In this document: piece by piece, positions 24,146 through 33,080 of the stretch
Layout of the letters: every line of letters begins with the position of its first letter
Numbering within the stretch: position 1 is the first letter of the stretch
Notes under the pieces: model-generated
The model's input: the letters and a program-made list of their open reading frames with translations, nothing else
What the model was told of the DNA's origin: nothing
The model's database searches: none
Translations under genes and position numbers: made by a program
Assembly (NCBI RefSeq): GCF_039521745.1
Contig: NZ_BAAACT010000066.1
From: Faecalicatena contorta
GTDB lineage: Bacteria > Bacillota > Clostridia > Lachnospirales > Lachnospiraceae
Direction: 5' to 3' (one strand)
Length of the DNA stretch: 64,000 nt

Positions 24146-24379
24146 TTAAGCAGTCTGCTGCTCCGTATGTTCTTCCTGCCCCACCAGATTATATATATCC
24201 TGAATGGACATATTATTTGTTGTCATAAAATCGTAAAGTTCTTTCAGTTCCTCGTCCCTCTTCTTATTCAATAGTTCTTTCTTTTGCTGTACTAATGAAT
24301 CCAGCTTTTCCTGCAGTTTGTTAATCTGCTCGTCCAAATTATGAATTTGTGTTTCCAGTGATTTTCTCTGTCTTGCCAT
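24146..24379 (-). CDS. Small coiled-coil protein of unknown function
   Basis: The 77-residue product is mostly one predicted coiled coil with heptad-spaced Leu/Ile (LDEQINKLQEKLDSLVQQKK), followed by a short helical tail (YDFMTTNNMSIQDIYNLVG) resembling a degenerate HTH-type pair of helices. The layout resembles DUF4315-type small proteins, but I cannot confirm membership. It is monocistronic, with a GGAGAG ribosome binding site before the ATG and its own terminator. Confidence 0.7.
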   Translation of the reverse strand: MARQRKSLETQIHNLDEQINKLQEKLDSLVQQKKELLNKKRDEELKELYDFMTTNNMSIQDIYNLVGQEEHTEQQTA

Positions 24380-24662
24380 TATACTTCTCTCCTATCGTCA
24401 AATCTTGTATTTTAATAGTACTATATTAAAGTATATGTACAAGCTTGATAATTATTCCAGGATATTCCATATCTGTCTAAATAATTCTTTTATTTATCAT
24501 CCTTTATGCTTCCGCAGCGGTAGATTGCAATTTTAACGCAGGCTGGTCCTGTCATTTCATTTAGTACAGAAGATGACAGTGTGATTGTTTTTATATGCAG
24601 CAATGACTTTTAGAAACACTATTCGATTGCGGTTATGACTGATAAAAGCACTGGGAGAACAC

Positions 24663-26021
24663 TTAATGATCTTTATCATGCAACGACCTGGTATTCTGCA
24701 GTTTTCTGCGTTCCATTCGTCTTTTACGGAGTTTTTTCCTCTGAAGTAAAACATAATAGAAACGGAGGCACCCTAGTAACAGGAGAATCATAATAATGAG
24801 AAGCAGAACTTTTATTACTATAGTAGACCATGAACCCGCACTCCCGGAAAAAATCGGGGCAGCTTCATATGAAACGGCAGGAGTTTGATAACCGGGCAGA
24901 AATTCTCTTTTTAAATTTACAGATACTTTCCCGTTGTCCAGATTAAATGAAACATCAGTATTTTGGGGGACACAGTCCCACAGGTCTTTTTTAATCTCAA
25001 TTTTCTTATCATTAATCGTGTGGATACCTTTTTTTAGTACTTTCCGGTACTCAAAATTTTGGAAGGCCTGTTCCATAATGGCATTGCCAATGACATGGCG
25101 TATTTCCTCACCTGCCTGATCCTCCCACTTTGAAACACCCATTACAATCTCTACAAGACGGGTGTTTCCGCGCAGTGCAGTAGAAGAATAATTAAAACCG
25201 TTTTGATTGGAACCGGTCTTTAATCCATCGGTTCCTTTCAGCGAATGTTTGGCTCCTTCGATCGAATACTGGTAAGTATCAAATTTCTCTTCGTACGGAG
25301 TTCCTTCTTTTACCACGATCTTAGGGTATTTTGTATGATTTAGGATATCCGGATAAGTTTTCACAAAATAGCAGCATAGCAGGGCATAATCCTCCGGTGT
25401 TGTGACATTCACATCCGTAAGTGAGGCATTGACAGGCTGGTAGGGAATCAGCAGTTTGTTAGGAACTCCCACAGGGTTATAATACCGGGTATTCTTCATA
25501 CCAATGGATGCAGCTCTTTCGTTCAGAAGTGTAACGAACTTGTCCGGGTCTGGCTCAATCAGATCTGCAAGCATATAGGTTGCGGCAGCTGAAGATGGGA
25601 CAATGATCAGATCGAATAATTCTGCTACAGTATAGGTAGCTCCGGCCAGCATCTTGTTGTTGCTCAATGAATACCTGCTGGCTATATCCAGATATTTGTC
25701 AGTGACAGAAACCTTGGTGTTCAGCGAGAATTTGCCTTCCTGAATGGCATCGTAAGCCAGCAGTATGGTCATAAGTTTAGACATGCTGGCTGGCTCCCAG
25801 GATATCTGCGGATTTTCCTGCCACAGGACTTGACCTGTATTTATTTCTACAATAATAGAACCAGCAGGCTGATAGCGCTCTTCCAGTTGATTACCGTTAC
25901 TCCGGGCAATATCAATGGCCCGTTCTGCCCTGATTTCCATTCCGGGAAGCAAAAAAGATAAACATAGTGAAAAGGCAAAAACAAGAATAGCATATAAAAA
26001 TAGATGCTTTTGTGTTTTCAT
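24663..26021 (-). CDS. D-alanyl-D-alanine carboxypeptidase-like protein (DacF/PBP5 family), altered SxN motif
   Basis: The 452-residue protein has a signal peptide or N-terminal anchor (residues 6-28), a peptidase S11 domain, a C-terminal beta domain and a final membrane helix with a basic tail. The SxxK motif is S79-M80-S81-K82 and KTG is K268-T269-G270, both intact. At the SxN position the sequence reads VPSSAAATYM (about 142-150), so the conserved Asn appears replaced by Ala. Family members trim the terminal D-Ala of peptidoglycan stem peptides. Reduced or altered activity is possible. Start ATG 26021 follows AAAGGA; 27 upstream codons are unsupported. Confidence 0.9.
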   Translation of the reverse strand: MKTQKHLFLYAILVFAFSLCLSFLLPGMEIRAERAIDIARSNGNQLEERYQPAGSIIVEINTGQVLWQENPQISWEPASMSKLMTILLAYDAIQEGKFSLNTKVSVTDKYLDIASRYSLSNNKMLAGATYTVAELFDLIIVPSSAAATYMLADLIEPDPDKFVTLLNERAASIGMKNTRYYNPVGVPNKLLIPYQPVNASLTDVNVTTPEDYALLCCYFVKTYPDILNHTKYPKIVVKEGTPYEEKFDTYQYSIEGAKHSLKGTDGLKTGSNQNGFNYSSTALRGNTRLVEIVMGVSKWEDQAGEEIRHVIGNAIMEQAFQNFEYRKVLKKGIHTINDKKIEIKKDLWDCVPQNTDVSFNLDNGKVSVNLKREFLPGYQTPAVSYEAAPIFSGSAGSWSTIVIKVLLLIIMILLLLGCLRFYYVLLQRKKLRKRRMERRKLQNTRSLHDKDH

Positions 26022-26210
26022 AGATGTGAATCCTTTCTCAAAATTGTATTGTGATATAGTGTGTGCCCGAAAGTTGCAGACTATATCATACCCAAAGGGC
26101 ATGAATTACGGGGTCCCTTTGGGTATACCCTTCCTACAATATATGATAAGATTTTGATATGCCCGCGGAATTGCTGCCGTTTCAGAGCTACATGAATTCT
26201 CAATCCCCCC

Positions 26211-27155
26211 TTAACCACGCGGTTTCTCTATATTCTCAAAAGGTGTTCCATACAGGTCGTAAGGAGTCAGCTGATAGACGTAATAATTGAGCCAGTTCGA
26301 ATAAAGATTGTTTGCATGAGAACGCCAGAGCAGTTCGGGCTTATTGCCCGGATCGTTGTTTGGATAATAGTTCACAGGCACTTTTATATCCAGCCCCTTG
26401 GCTTTATCCCGCTTATACTCCGCATCCAGCGTCACTCTGTCGTATTCAGGATGCCCCATTACAAAAATCTGGCGTCCTTCCTTTGCCATGCAGAGAAATA
26501 CACCGGCCTCCTCCGATTCTGCCAGAATCGTAATTCGGTCATCTTTCTCCAGCAGCTCGCGTGGAACTGTCGTATGTCTGGAATGCGGTGCAAAGAACAC
26601 ATCATCGAACCCTCTGAGGAGAGGAATCTTACGGTTCCTGACATGGTGCGGGAATATGCCGAACATCTTTTCAGGAAGCTGCACTTTATTGATCCCATAA
26701 TGGTAATAGAGTCCCGCCTGGGCTCCCCAGCAAAGATGCAGCGTAGATGTAACATTGGTCATGGTCCAGTCCATGATCTCCTTCAACTCTTCCCAATAAT
26801 CCACCTCCTCAAAAGGCATCTGCTCCACCGGTGCGCCTGTTATGATAAAACCGTCAAACTTCTGGCTTTTGATCGTCTCGAAAGCCTCATAAAACTTATA
26901 AATATGGCTGGTGGACGTGTTTTTGGACACATGGCTGCTTACCCGCACAAAAGTCACGTCTACCTGAAGAGGTGTATTGGAGAGTGACCGCAGGATCTGA
27001 AGTTCCGTATCCTCTTTGAGCGGCATCAGGTTCAGAAGGCCGATACTGATTGGGCGGATATCCTGGTGCGCCGCACGGGATTCGTCCATCACGAATATAT
27101 TTTCCTGCTCTAAAATCTCTTTTACCGGCAAATCATTTTGTACTCGTATTGGCAT
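26211..27155 (-). CDS. metA: Homoserine O-acetyltransferase (MetA type)
   Basis: MetA acylates homoserine in the first committed step of methionine synthesis. The 314-residue product has the catalytic Cys 142 in LHLCWGAQAG and the GHPEYDR segment. Residue 111 is Glu (TGAPVE): in characterised MetA enzymes Glu 111 specifies acetyl-CoA and Gly 111 succinyl-CoA, so an acetyltransferase is predicted despite the common annotation as succinyltransferase. The gene starts 3 bases after the AI-2E transporter stop, whose last codons supply the ribosome binding site (AAAGGGGAA), so the two are coupled. No SAM riboswitch was seen. Confidence 0.94.
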   Translation of the reverse strand: MPIRVQNDLPVKEILEQENIFVMDESRAAHQDIRPISIGLLNLMPLKEDTELQILRSLSNTPLQVDVTFVRVSSHVSKNTSTSHIYKFYEAFETIKSQKFDGFIITGAPVEQMPFEEVDYWEELKEIMDWTMTNVTSTLHLCWGAQAGLYYHYGINKVQLPEKMFGIFPHHVRNRKIPLLRGFDDVFFAPHSRHTTVPRELLEKDDRITILAESEEAGVFLCMAKEGRQIFVMGHPEYDRVTLDAEYKRDKAKGLDIKVPVNYYPNNDPGNKPELLWRSHANNLYSNWLNYYVYQLTPYDLYGTPFENIEKPRG

Positions 27156-27158
27156 ATT

Positions 27159-28508
27159 TTATTCCCCTTTTTCTTTATTTGTTTCATTATCGTCTGAATG
27201 TACATAAGTCCCGTCAGCGTCTACATAGCTCATTTCTCCGTACGCTGCAGTATCAATCGGCAGTTTCTTCTTCTCAAGCATATGGTTAATCAGCATATTT
27301 ATAATATAGTAGATAACCGCAAAAGTAGGCACGCCCAAAATCATGCCGATGACCCCAAACAGCCCTCCTCCCAGCAGGATTGCGAATACGACCCAGAACG
27401 CGGATAACCCTGTGGAATCGCCCAGTATTTTCGGACCGATTACATTTCCGTCCAATTGCTGCAGAACCAGTATAAATAGAATAAAATAAATCCCCATCTT
27501 TGGATCTGTGAGCATGATCAATACTGCACTCGGTATTGCGCCGATATAAGGCCCAAAAAACGGAATCACATTCGTCACTCCAACAATCACGCTGACAAGA
27601 AGCGTATATGGCATCTTCAACATGGAAAGCCCAACAAAGCAAAGGACTCCAATGATTGCCGAATCAATAATCTTACCAATAATAAATCCCCCGAATATCT
27701 CATTGCTCTTGATGGTCAGATGCAGAAGCATATTTGCCTGAGAGGGTTTTAAAACTGCATAGACCAGTTTTTTGGATTGTCTAGAAAACTTTTCTTTGCT
27801 GAACAATACATAAATGGATATGATGATTCCAATGACCAGATTCAGAAGTTCGCTGACAATATTGATGACTCCTACGGTAAGATTCGACATAACAACATTA
27901 ATCTGATTCAGGAGGTCGGTGCGCATCCATGTCTGTATAAAGTCCGTAGCTTCCTTTAAGACATTGCTCAAAAGCTGGCCGAGTGTGGAATCCTGTGAAT
28001 TCATCTCCATAACCTTGTCCACCAGCTGGTTCAGCTGGCTTGGTACCGTGAGAATCATATCCCTGATGCTTCCATATAATTCCGGTATCATCATATTAAA
28101 CAATGCGACAATAATAAACAACAGCACCAGAACCGCCGCAAAGATCCCTGCGCCTCTCGAAAGCGCATGAATCCGTCTCTGATCATGTAATTTCTTTTCC
28201 AGAAAAGGTTTTAAATGTCTCTCAACAAATTTGACGATCGGATTCAGAAGATATGCAATTGCAAGCCCATAAACAATTGGTTTTAAGACCCTGAATATTT
28301 CTTTTAGGACTTCTGAAATCGCGGGCAGCCTTAACAGGGCAAAATAAAAGAGGATACAGGCAGCGATCACTACAAAAATAGTCATCCCCCGGCTGAACTT
28401 CTGCCTCAGTTTTGATGGTCCGTTTTGTCCGAAAGAAGGGCGTTTTGCGTAATATCCGCTGCTTTCTTCTGTTTTTTTATACACCTGATTCTGTTTTTCT
28501 TCACTCAT
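27159..28508 (-). CDS. AI-2E family transporter
   Basis: The 449-residue membrane protein has about eight hydrophobic segments and the family-typical pattern: paired N-terminal helices, VKPIVYGLAIAYLLNPIVK-like region, and the conserved IPFFGPYIGAIPS loop near residue 320. Family members include TqsA-like exporters and Na+/H+ antiporter-like proteins; the substrate cannot be read from sequence. It is translationally coupled to metA. Confidence 0.9.
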   Translation of the reverse strand: MSEEKQNQVYKKTEESSGYYAKRPSFGQNGPSKLRQKFSRGMTIFVVIAACILFYFALLRLPAISEVLKEIFRVLKPIVYGLAIAYLLNPIVKFVERHLKPFLEKKLHDQRRIHALSRGAGIFAAVLVLLFIIVALFNMMIPELYGSIRDMILTVPSQLNQLVDKVMEMNSQDSTLGQLLSNVLKEATDFIQTWMRTDLLNQINVVMSNLTVGVINIVSELLNLVIGIIISIYVLFSKEKFSRQSKKLVYAVLKPSQANMLLHLTIKSNEIFGGFIIGKIIDSAIIGVLCFVGLSMLKMPYTLLVSVIVGVTNVIPFFGPYIGAIPSAVLIMLTDPKMGIYFILFILVLQQLDGNVIGPKILGDSTGLSAFWVVFAILLGGGLFGVIGMILGVPTFAVIYYIINMLINHMLEKKKLPIDTAAYGEMSYVDADGTYVHSDDNETNKEKGE

Positions 28509-28580
28509 TCACATCAGAGTCCTTCCAATTTTTATGCAGATATTATGATTATAACGCCTAGCAGGTACTCAAGTCAACCA

Positions 28581-28623
28581 AGAAGAGCAGGTATACCGGT
28601 TCTAACCCGGATACCTGCTCTTC
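28581..28623. terminator. Strong hairpin between DUF1540 and AI-2E genes
   Basis: AAGAGCAGGTAT-CCGG pairs with CCGG-ATACCTGCTCTT around a short loop. It follows the DUF1540 stop on the minus strand and lacks a long T-run, so termination strength is uncertain. Confidence 0.6.
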
Positions 28624-28659
28624 CTGCTTCACTTTTTCCAAGTGCGGAGTTTAATTTTC

Positions 28660-29001
28660 TCAACCTTTACATTTGAATGTGGCACATTCTGTACCCTCGC
28701 AATGACAGGCATTGCTTCCTTCTACACTGATCTTTCCTGCGTGGCATTCACAGTTACAGTTATACATACATTCCACTGCCTTACAGTCGATACAGCTGCA
28801 GTCTGAAGCCTTACCATTTACATCGCTGTAGCTGTTGGAATAGCTGTTAGAAGAGCTGTCATTCTTTCTTTCCTGGAAACTGTCGCAGCATGTCTCTCTG
28901 GGAGTTTTTGCGTTGCTTCCCCCTACCTCGATTTTGTCAAGGTCACATAAAAACTGCTTATTGTGCACACATGTCTGCACGGTACATTTTAATTCTGGCA
29001 T
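28660..29001 (-). CDS. Cysteine-rich protein with two DUF1540 domains
   Basis: The 113-residue product holds 17 cysteines in two similar halves. Each half has the pattern C-x3-4-C-x7-C then GSNA and a further cluster (CTVQTCVHNKQFLC and ECMYNCNCEC). DUF1540 domains are small putative metal-binding modules common in spore-forming Clostridia; the function is unknown. A Ser/Asn-rich linker joins the halves. The start is ATG 29001, 7 bases after GGAGG; an ATG two codons earlier is too close to it. Confidence 0.85.
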   Translation of the reverse strand: MPELKCTVQTCVHNKQFLCDLDKIEVGGSNAKTPRETCCDSFQERKNDSSSNSYSNSYSDVNGKASDCSCIDCKAVECMYNCNCECHAGKISVEGSNACHCEGTECATFKCKG

Positions 29002-29059
29002 GATCATACCTCCTTCTTATTAATAAAATCAGTATCATTATGCCCTGCCGCCCTTTGGA

Positions 29060-30985
29060 TTATTCCTGTTTTACTACCTCACGGACTGTCTTTTCGGCAA
29101 TTTCACTGGAAACAGAAGCAACAAATTCATCCAGGCTCTTCTGACCCTCGTCGCCGGCAAATCTGCTTCTCACAGATACAAGCCCATTCTCTTCTTCCTT
29201 TGCGCCTGCCACAAGCATATAGGGAATTTTCTGCATCTGGGCTTCCCGGATTTTATAACCAATTTTTTCGGCCCGCGTATCAATTTCAGCCCGGATCCCG
29301 GATTTATTCAAAACTTCAAGTACTTTTCTGCCATAATCCATATATTTGTCGGATATCGGAAGTACCCGAACCTGAACCGGAGCCAGCCATGTCGGAAATG
29401 CGCCCGCGAAATGTTCAATAAGAATCCCAATAAACCGTTCTATGGAGCCGAATGCAACGCGGTGGATCATAATCGGCCTGTGCTTTTCGCCGTCAGCGCC
29501 GGTATACTCCAGGTTAAAGCGGAGCGGCAGCTGGAAATCAAGCTGAATGGTTCCACACTGCCATGTCCTTCCTATGGAGTCCTCCAGGTGGAAGTCGATC
29601 TTTGGCCCATAAAACGCACCATCGCCCTCGTTCACCACATAGGAAAGACCAAGATCATCCAGCGCGCCCCTGAGCGCATCCGTTGCCATGTCCCAGTCTT
29701 CATCGCTTCCCATGCTGTCTTCCGGACGTGTAGATAGCTCCACATGGTACTTAAACCCGAACAAACTGTATACTTCGTCGATTAGCCTGGCAACATCCTT
29801 AATCTCATCACGTATCTGTTCCGGCATCATAAAAATATGAGCATCGTCCTGGGTAAAACACCGTACTCTCATCAGACCGTGGAGCTGTCCGGACTTTTCG
29901 TGCCGGTGAACCAGACCCAACTCTCCCATCCTCATGGGCAGATCACGATAAGACCGCGGCTCCGACTGATAGACCAGTATACCTCCCGGGCAGTTCATCG
30001 GTTTGATCGCAAAATCTTCTTCATCGATCACCGTTGCGTACATATTATCCTTGTAATGATCCCAATGGCCGGAAGTCTCCCAAAGATGACGGCTGAGCAT
30101 GATCGGGGTGGATATCTCCACATAGCCGTTCCTTTGATGTATCTCGCGCCAGTAATCCAGAAGCGTATTCTTCAAAACCATTCCTTTTGGAAGGAAAAAT
30201 GGAAAACCAGGGCCTTCATCCCTCATCATAAAAAGGCCAAGTTCTTTTCCCAGCTTTCTGTGGTCACGCTTCTTCGCCTCCTCCAGCATGGCCAGATACT
30301 CATCCAGCTCTGCCTTTTTCGGAAATGCAGTCCCGTAGATTCGCTGCAGCATCTTATTCTTTTCGCTGCCCCGCCAGTAAGCTCCGGCCAGGCTTGTCAG
30401 CTTAAAAGCTTTTACCGGTTTTGTCGTCATCAGATGCGGCCCTGCACATAAGTCTGTAAACTCGCCCTGTGAATAAAAACTGATCACAGCATCATCCGGA
30501 AGATCTTCAATTAATTCTACTTTATATGGTTCTCCCTTTTCTCTAAAATATGCGATTGCTTCTGCCCTCGGTTTTGTAAATTGTTCGATAGGCAGCGCTT
30601 CTTTCACAATTTTTTTCATTTCCACTTCGATTTTATCAAGATCATCCGCTGTGAGCGGTGTTTCACGGTCAATATCATAATAAAAACCGTCTGCCACGGA
30701 AGGTCCGATTGCCAGCTTTGTATCTGGATATAATCTTTTTACGGCCTGTGCCATAATGTGTGAAGCGGTGTGCCAAAATGCACTTTTTCCCTTCTCATCC
30801 TGAAACGTGAGAATATTCAGATCACAGTCACTGTCAACCACAGTCCGCAGGTCTGCTGTTTCTCCGTTTATTTCTCCGGCTGTTGCTATGCGTGCAAGCC
30901 CTTCACTGATATCAGAGGCTATTTCGATCACAGACTTGCTGCCCGCGTATTCTATCTCTGAACCGTCTTTTAAAGAAATCTTCAT
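29060..30985 (-). CDS. thrS: Threonyl-tRNA synthetase
   Basis: The 641-residue class II synthetase has the TGS domain (1-60), the editing domain (HTASHIMAQAV and YYDIDRETPL), the catalytic core with zinc ligands in MNCPGGILVYQ and motif 3 region FGSIERFIG, and the C-terminal anticodon-binding domain. It charges tRNA-Thr and edits Ser-tRNA-Thr. It is controlled by the T-box leader directly upstream, so expression should rise when tRNA-Thr is uncharged. AGGAGG precedes the ATG. One tRNA-Thr(GGT) gene lies at 50501. Confidence 0.98.
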   Translation of the reverse strand: MKISLKDGSEIEYAGSKSVIEIASDISEGLARIATAGEINGETADLRTVVDSDCDLNILTFQDEKGKSAFWHTASHIMAQAVKRLYPDTKLAIGPSVADGFYYDIDRETPLTADDLDKIEVEMKKIVKEALPIEQFTKPRAEAIAYFREKGEPYKVELIEDLPDDAVISFYSQGEFTDLCAGPHLMTTKPVKAFKLTSLAGAYWRGSEKNKMLQRIYGTAFPKKAELDEYLAMLEEAKKRDHRKLGKELGLFMMRDEGPGFPFFLPKGMVLKNTLLDYWREIHQRNGYVEISTPIMLSRHLWETSGHWDHYKDNMYATVIDEEDFAIKPMNCPGGILVYQSEPRSYRDLPMRMGELGLVHRHEKSGQLHGLMRVRCFTQDDAHIFMMPEQIRDEIKDVARLIDEVYSLFGFKYHVELSTRPEDSMGSDEDWDMATDALRGALDDLGLSYVVNEGDGAFYGPKIDFHLEDSIGRTWQCGTIQLDFQLPLRFNLEYTGADGEKHRPIMIHRVAFGSIERFIGILIEHFAGAFPTWLAPVQVRVLPISDKYMDYGRKVLEVLNKSGIRAEIDTRAEKIGYKIREAQMQKIPYMLVAGAKEEENGLVSVRSRFAGDEGQKSLDEFVASVSSEIAEKTVREVVKQE

Positions 30986-31034
30986 TTTCTTTTCCTCCTA
31001 ATACATTATTTAAAATTTTTTATTATAGAATATA

Positions 31035-31426
31035 AAAAATCCCTTTCCACAGAAAACTGCAGAAAGGGACGAGTCTATAAAGTTCTCGCGGTTCCACCCT
31101 ATTTGTGCTGGTATACTGATACCAGAACCACTTTATTCATGATGATAACGGAATCACCGGACTGTTTTCAGCCACTCGGAGGTAGTTTTCAAATGCTTCC
31201 GAAACAGGGAGTTTTCAGCCTTGGCTCCCCTCTCTGGCGCTCTTCCACACTCTACTCGTCTCGTCTGCGTGTTATTATTATGTTTCCATCCACGTCAGGT
31301 AATTTCACAAAGTACGACTACAATGTCTGTGGGAGATACCAATTCCTCTCCGCCAGCCATTGCCGTTAATCTTGTTTTTCGTGATTCATCTCTCCCCTAT
31401 AGAAGTGGGTTTATCTTGTCGAATCT
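31035..31426 (-). promoter_or_regulatory. T-box riboswitch leader of thrS
   Basis: On the minus strand the conserved T-box AGGGTGGAACCGCG lies at 31087-31100, followed by a terminator (CCCTTTC stem, 31041-31069, T-run 31035-31040). The Stem I region contains an AGTA-type box and an AGAGAG element. In the specifier position the bases ACTACC (31181-31186) offer threonine codons ACT or ACC. Uncharged tRNA-Thr binding is expected to form the antiterminator. Confidence 0.93.
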
Positions 31427-32010
31427 AAACTCATTATAACATCACGGTTATTTTTGTCAACCATATTTTCTATATCTAATCCGGCCGTATTTCCAGCCAT
31501 TTTCGGGTGCCTGATTTTCATGAATACTCCGAATAGCAGCCTTGTCAGCGGTCCTGCTGCAAACAGATTCCAAAGTAGTGCCATGGGAAAATTCTTCAGC
31601 AGTGTCCCTGCCCAGATGGCCGGCAGCTGGCTCACGGGCGCATGCCCCAGGATAATATTAAACAGTATGGATGCCGCCAAACTCATGGTAGGACACATAA
31701 TAAAAACTGTACATCCGGACATCATAAGTGTCATATAAAATGGATTATCGATTTCAGGACGAACGATTTTTCCGGCGAGCTTGCGTCCAACTCTGTTTCC
31801 CCACAGATTTGAAAAGATAAACACAAGGATCCACATATACGAAACTTCTATAAGCGCCTCCAGAAAAACGTGATTTGTCATATTACTGAAACTGCCTGCC
31901 ATTGTATGATACCCCTGTTTAATTGCAACATTGTATACTTCCATACCATAAGCCATGGTTATGGACATGAGTGCCCCATATAGAATCCGCTGAAATTTTG
32001 TTTTTGGCAT
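31411..32010 (-). CDS. DUF2798 domain membrane protein
   Basis: The 199-residue protein has four membrane helices in two similar halves, each matching DUF2798 (FQRILYGALMSITMAYGMEV and NPFYMTLMMSGCTVFIMCP). Function unknown. The gene is preceded by a leader with an intrinsic terminator just before its AGGAGGG ribosome binding site, implying conditional expression. Its last 15 or so codons overlap the thrS promoter (31433-31460) and the start of the T-box transcript. Confidence 0.85.
   Translation of the reverse strand: MPKTKFQRILYGALMSITMAYGMEVYNVAIKQGYHTMAGSFSNMTNHVFLEALIEVSYMWILVFIFSNLWGNRVGRKLAGKIVRPEIDNPFYMTLMMSGCTVFIMCPTMSLAASILFNIILGHAPVSQLPAIWAGTLLKNFPMALLWNLFAAGPLTRLLFGVFMKIRHPKMAGNTAGLDIENMVDKNNRDVIMSLDSTR
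31433..31460 (-). promoter_or_regulatory. thrS promoter inside the 3' end of the DUF2798 gene
   Basis: TTGACA (31455-31460), a 16-base spacer and TATAAT (31433-31438) are both perfect hexamers and lie within the DUF2798 coding sequence. Confidence 0.8.
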
Positions 32011-32060
32011 AATAAGCCCTCCTTCTCATATTTCCTGTCCTGCATTATTCTACAGATATA

Positions 32061-32178
32061 AGAAAAAGGCGTATAATCTTTGAATTTACACTCATAGACT
32101 ACGCCTTAAAGACTTATTTCTATTGGTATCATATGCCATATATACGAATATGGGGATTATGGCCTTTTTCTTCATTCC
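32061..32178 (-). promoter_or_regulatory. Leader of the DUF2798 gene with intrinsic terminator (possible riboswitch)
   Basis: From the predicted transcription start near 32178 the leader runs about 170 bases to the gene. A terminator hairpin (AAGGCGTA at 32100-32107 with TACGCCTT at 32066-32073, extended by TCT/AGA and TGA/TCA) is followed by TTTTTCT and lies about 50 bases before the start codon. The upstream about 70 bases can fold (CCATAT/ATATGG) but I recognise no known aptamer. Confidence 0.5.
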
Positions 32179-32184
32179 ATTTCT

Positions 32185-32212
32185 ATTTTAACAGATTTTT
32201 TTATTTTGTCAA
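32185..32212 (-). promoter_or_regulatory. Probable promoter of the DUF2798 gene
   Basis: TTGACA (32207-32212), a 16-base A/T-rich spacer and TAAAAT (32185-32190), just past the ydcF-like gene. Confidence 0.6.
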
Positions 32213-32258
32213 AGCACTGTTTTAATTTTTTATTGTTTTGGATCCAATGCTTTTTATG

Positions 32259-32975
32259 TTACTGCCGTATCTTTATCCAGAGAACTGCAAAAAATTCCCT
32301 CACAAGATAATTCAGCTGCAGAACCGGATTTGAGCCTGCTGCGATTCCCTTAAGGTTTGTGAAACCTGCCTTTTTCCCAATCAACAGCGCGCGGTACAGA
32401 TGGAAATTATTAGTCACAACTGCAGCCGGCTGTTCCAGATCTCCAATCATCCTGCCGCTGTTTTTCATGTTTTCCCAGGTGGATGTAGAACTGTCCTCCT
32501 GAAAAATTCTGTTCCTGTCAATCCCATGCTGTTCCAGATACACGGCCATTGCCTCCGCTTCTGTTATGTCCTCGCCTTTCCCCTGCCCTCCGGATACAAC
32601 TGCCTTTGTCTTCGGATACTGCTCCAGGTAAACCAATGCAGCGTCCAGTCTGCGTTTCAGGGAATTTGTAATTTGGGTTCCTCTTACCTGTGCTCCAAGA
32701 ATGATAATACAGGGCACCTCTTCTTTGGTCCTTCTCAGCATGGCCCTGCAGATCCAGGCCTCCGTATAGAGAAAGACAGCCCAGCAGATCAGCACAATGA
32801 CGGACAAAAGCTGTCCGGCGGTTCCTCCCGGATCCAGATAGGCCAGAAGCAGGTGCAGCGCCCCGGCAGCAGGCCAGAACAGAGAAAAGGTTGAGGCCCA
32901 TTTTCTTGTGTACAGATACATCACCAGATAGTACATGATGCAAAAAACTCCGGTTATCAAATAATAAATTCTCAT
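32259..32975 (-). CDS. YdcF/SanA-like membrane protein (DUF218)
   Basis: The 238-residue protein has two to three N-terminal membrane helices and a DUF218 domain with CIIILGAQVRGTQI, TKAVVSGGQGKGEDITEAEAM and STSTWENMKNSG, then VVTNNFHLYRAL. DUF218 proteins (SanA, ElyC, YdcF) are linked to envelope integrity or lipid carrier recycling; the exact reaction is not established. GGGAG precedes the ATG. It lies downstream of the SEC-C gene but is separated from it by a terminator. Confidence 0.88.
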   Translation of the reverse strand: MRIYYLITGVFCIMYYLVMYLYTRKWASTFSLFWPAAGALHLLLAYLDPGGTAGQLLSVIVLICWAVFLYTEAWICRAMLRRTKEEVPCIIILGAQVRGTQITNSLKRRLDAALVYLEQYPKTKAVVSGGQGKGEDITEAEAMAVYLEQHGIDRNRIFQEDSSTSTWENMKNSGRMIGDLEQPAAVVTNNFHLYRALLIGKKAGFTNLKGIAAGSNPVLQLNYLVREFFAVLWIKIRQ

Positions 32976-33006
32976 TAGGTTCTCCCAGTTATAATCAGAT
33001 ATTCAA

Positions 33007-33040
33007 AAATCCTCCGGCTTCCGTGCCCAGAGGATTTCTT
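33007..33040 (-). terminator. Terminator of the SEC-C gene
   Basis: AAATCCTC pairs with GAGGATTT, followed on the minus strand by TTTTG. It lies about 40 bases past the stop codon at 33081. Confidence 0.8.
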
Positions 33041-33080
33041 TTACAATATACTGCCGAAGTATGCCGCCCTGCTTCACAGT

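Noticed and set aside
32061..32190. Purine riboswitch upstream of the DUF2798 gene
   Set aside because: Fragments such as ATAATC, ATATGG and TAGTC are present but P2/P3 and the conserved joining order are missing.
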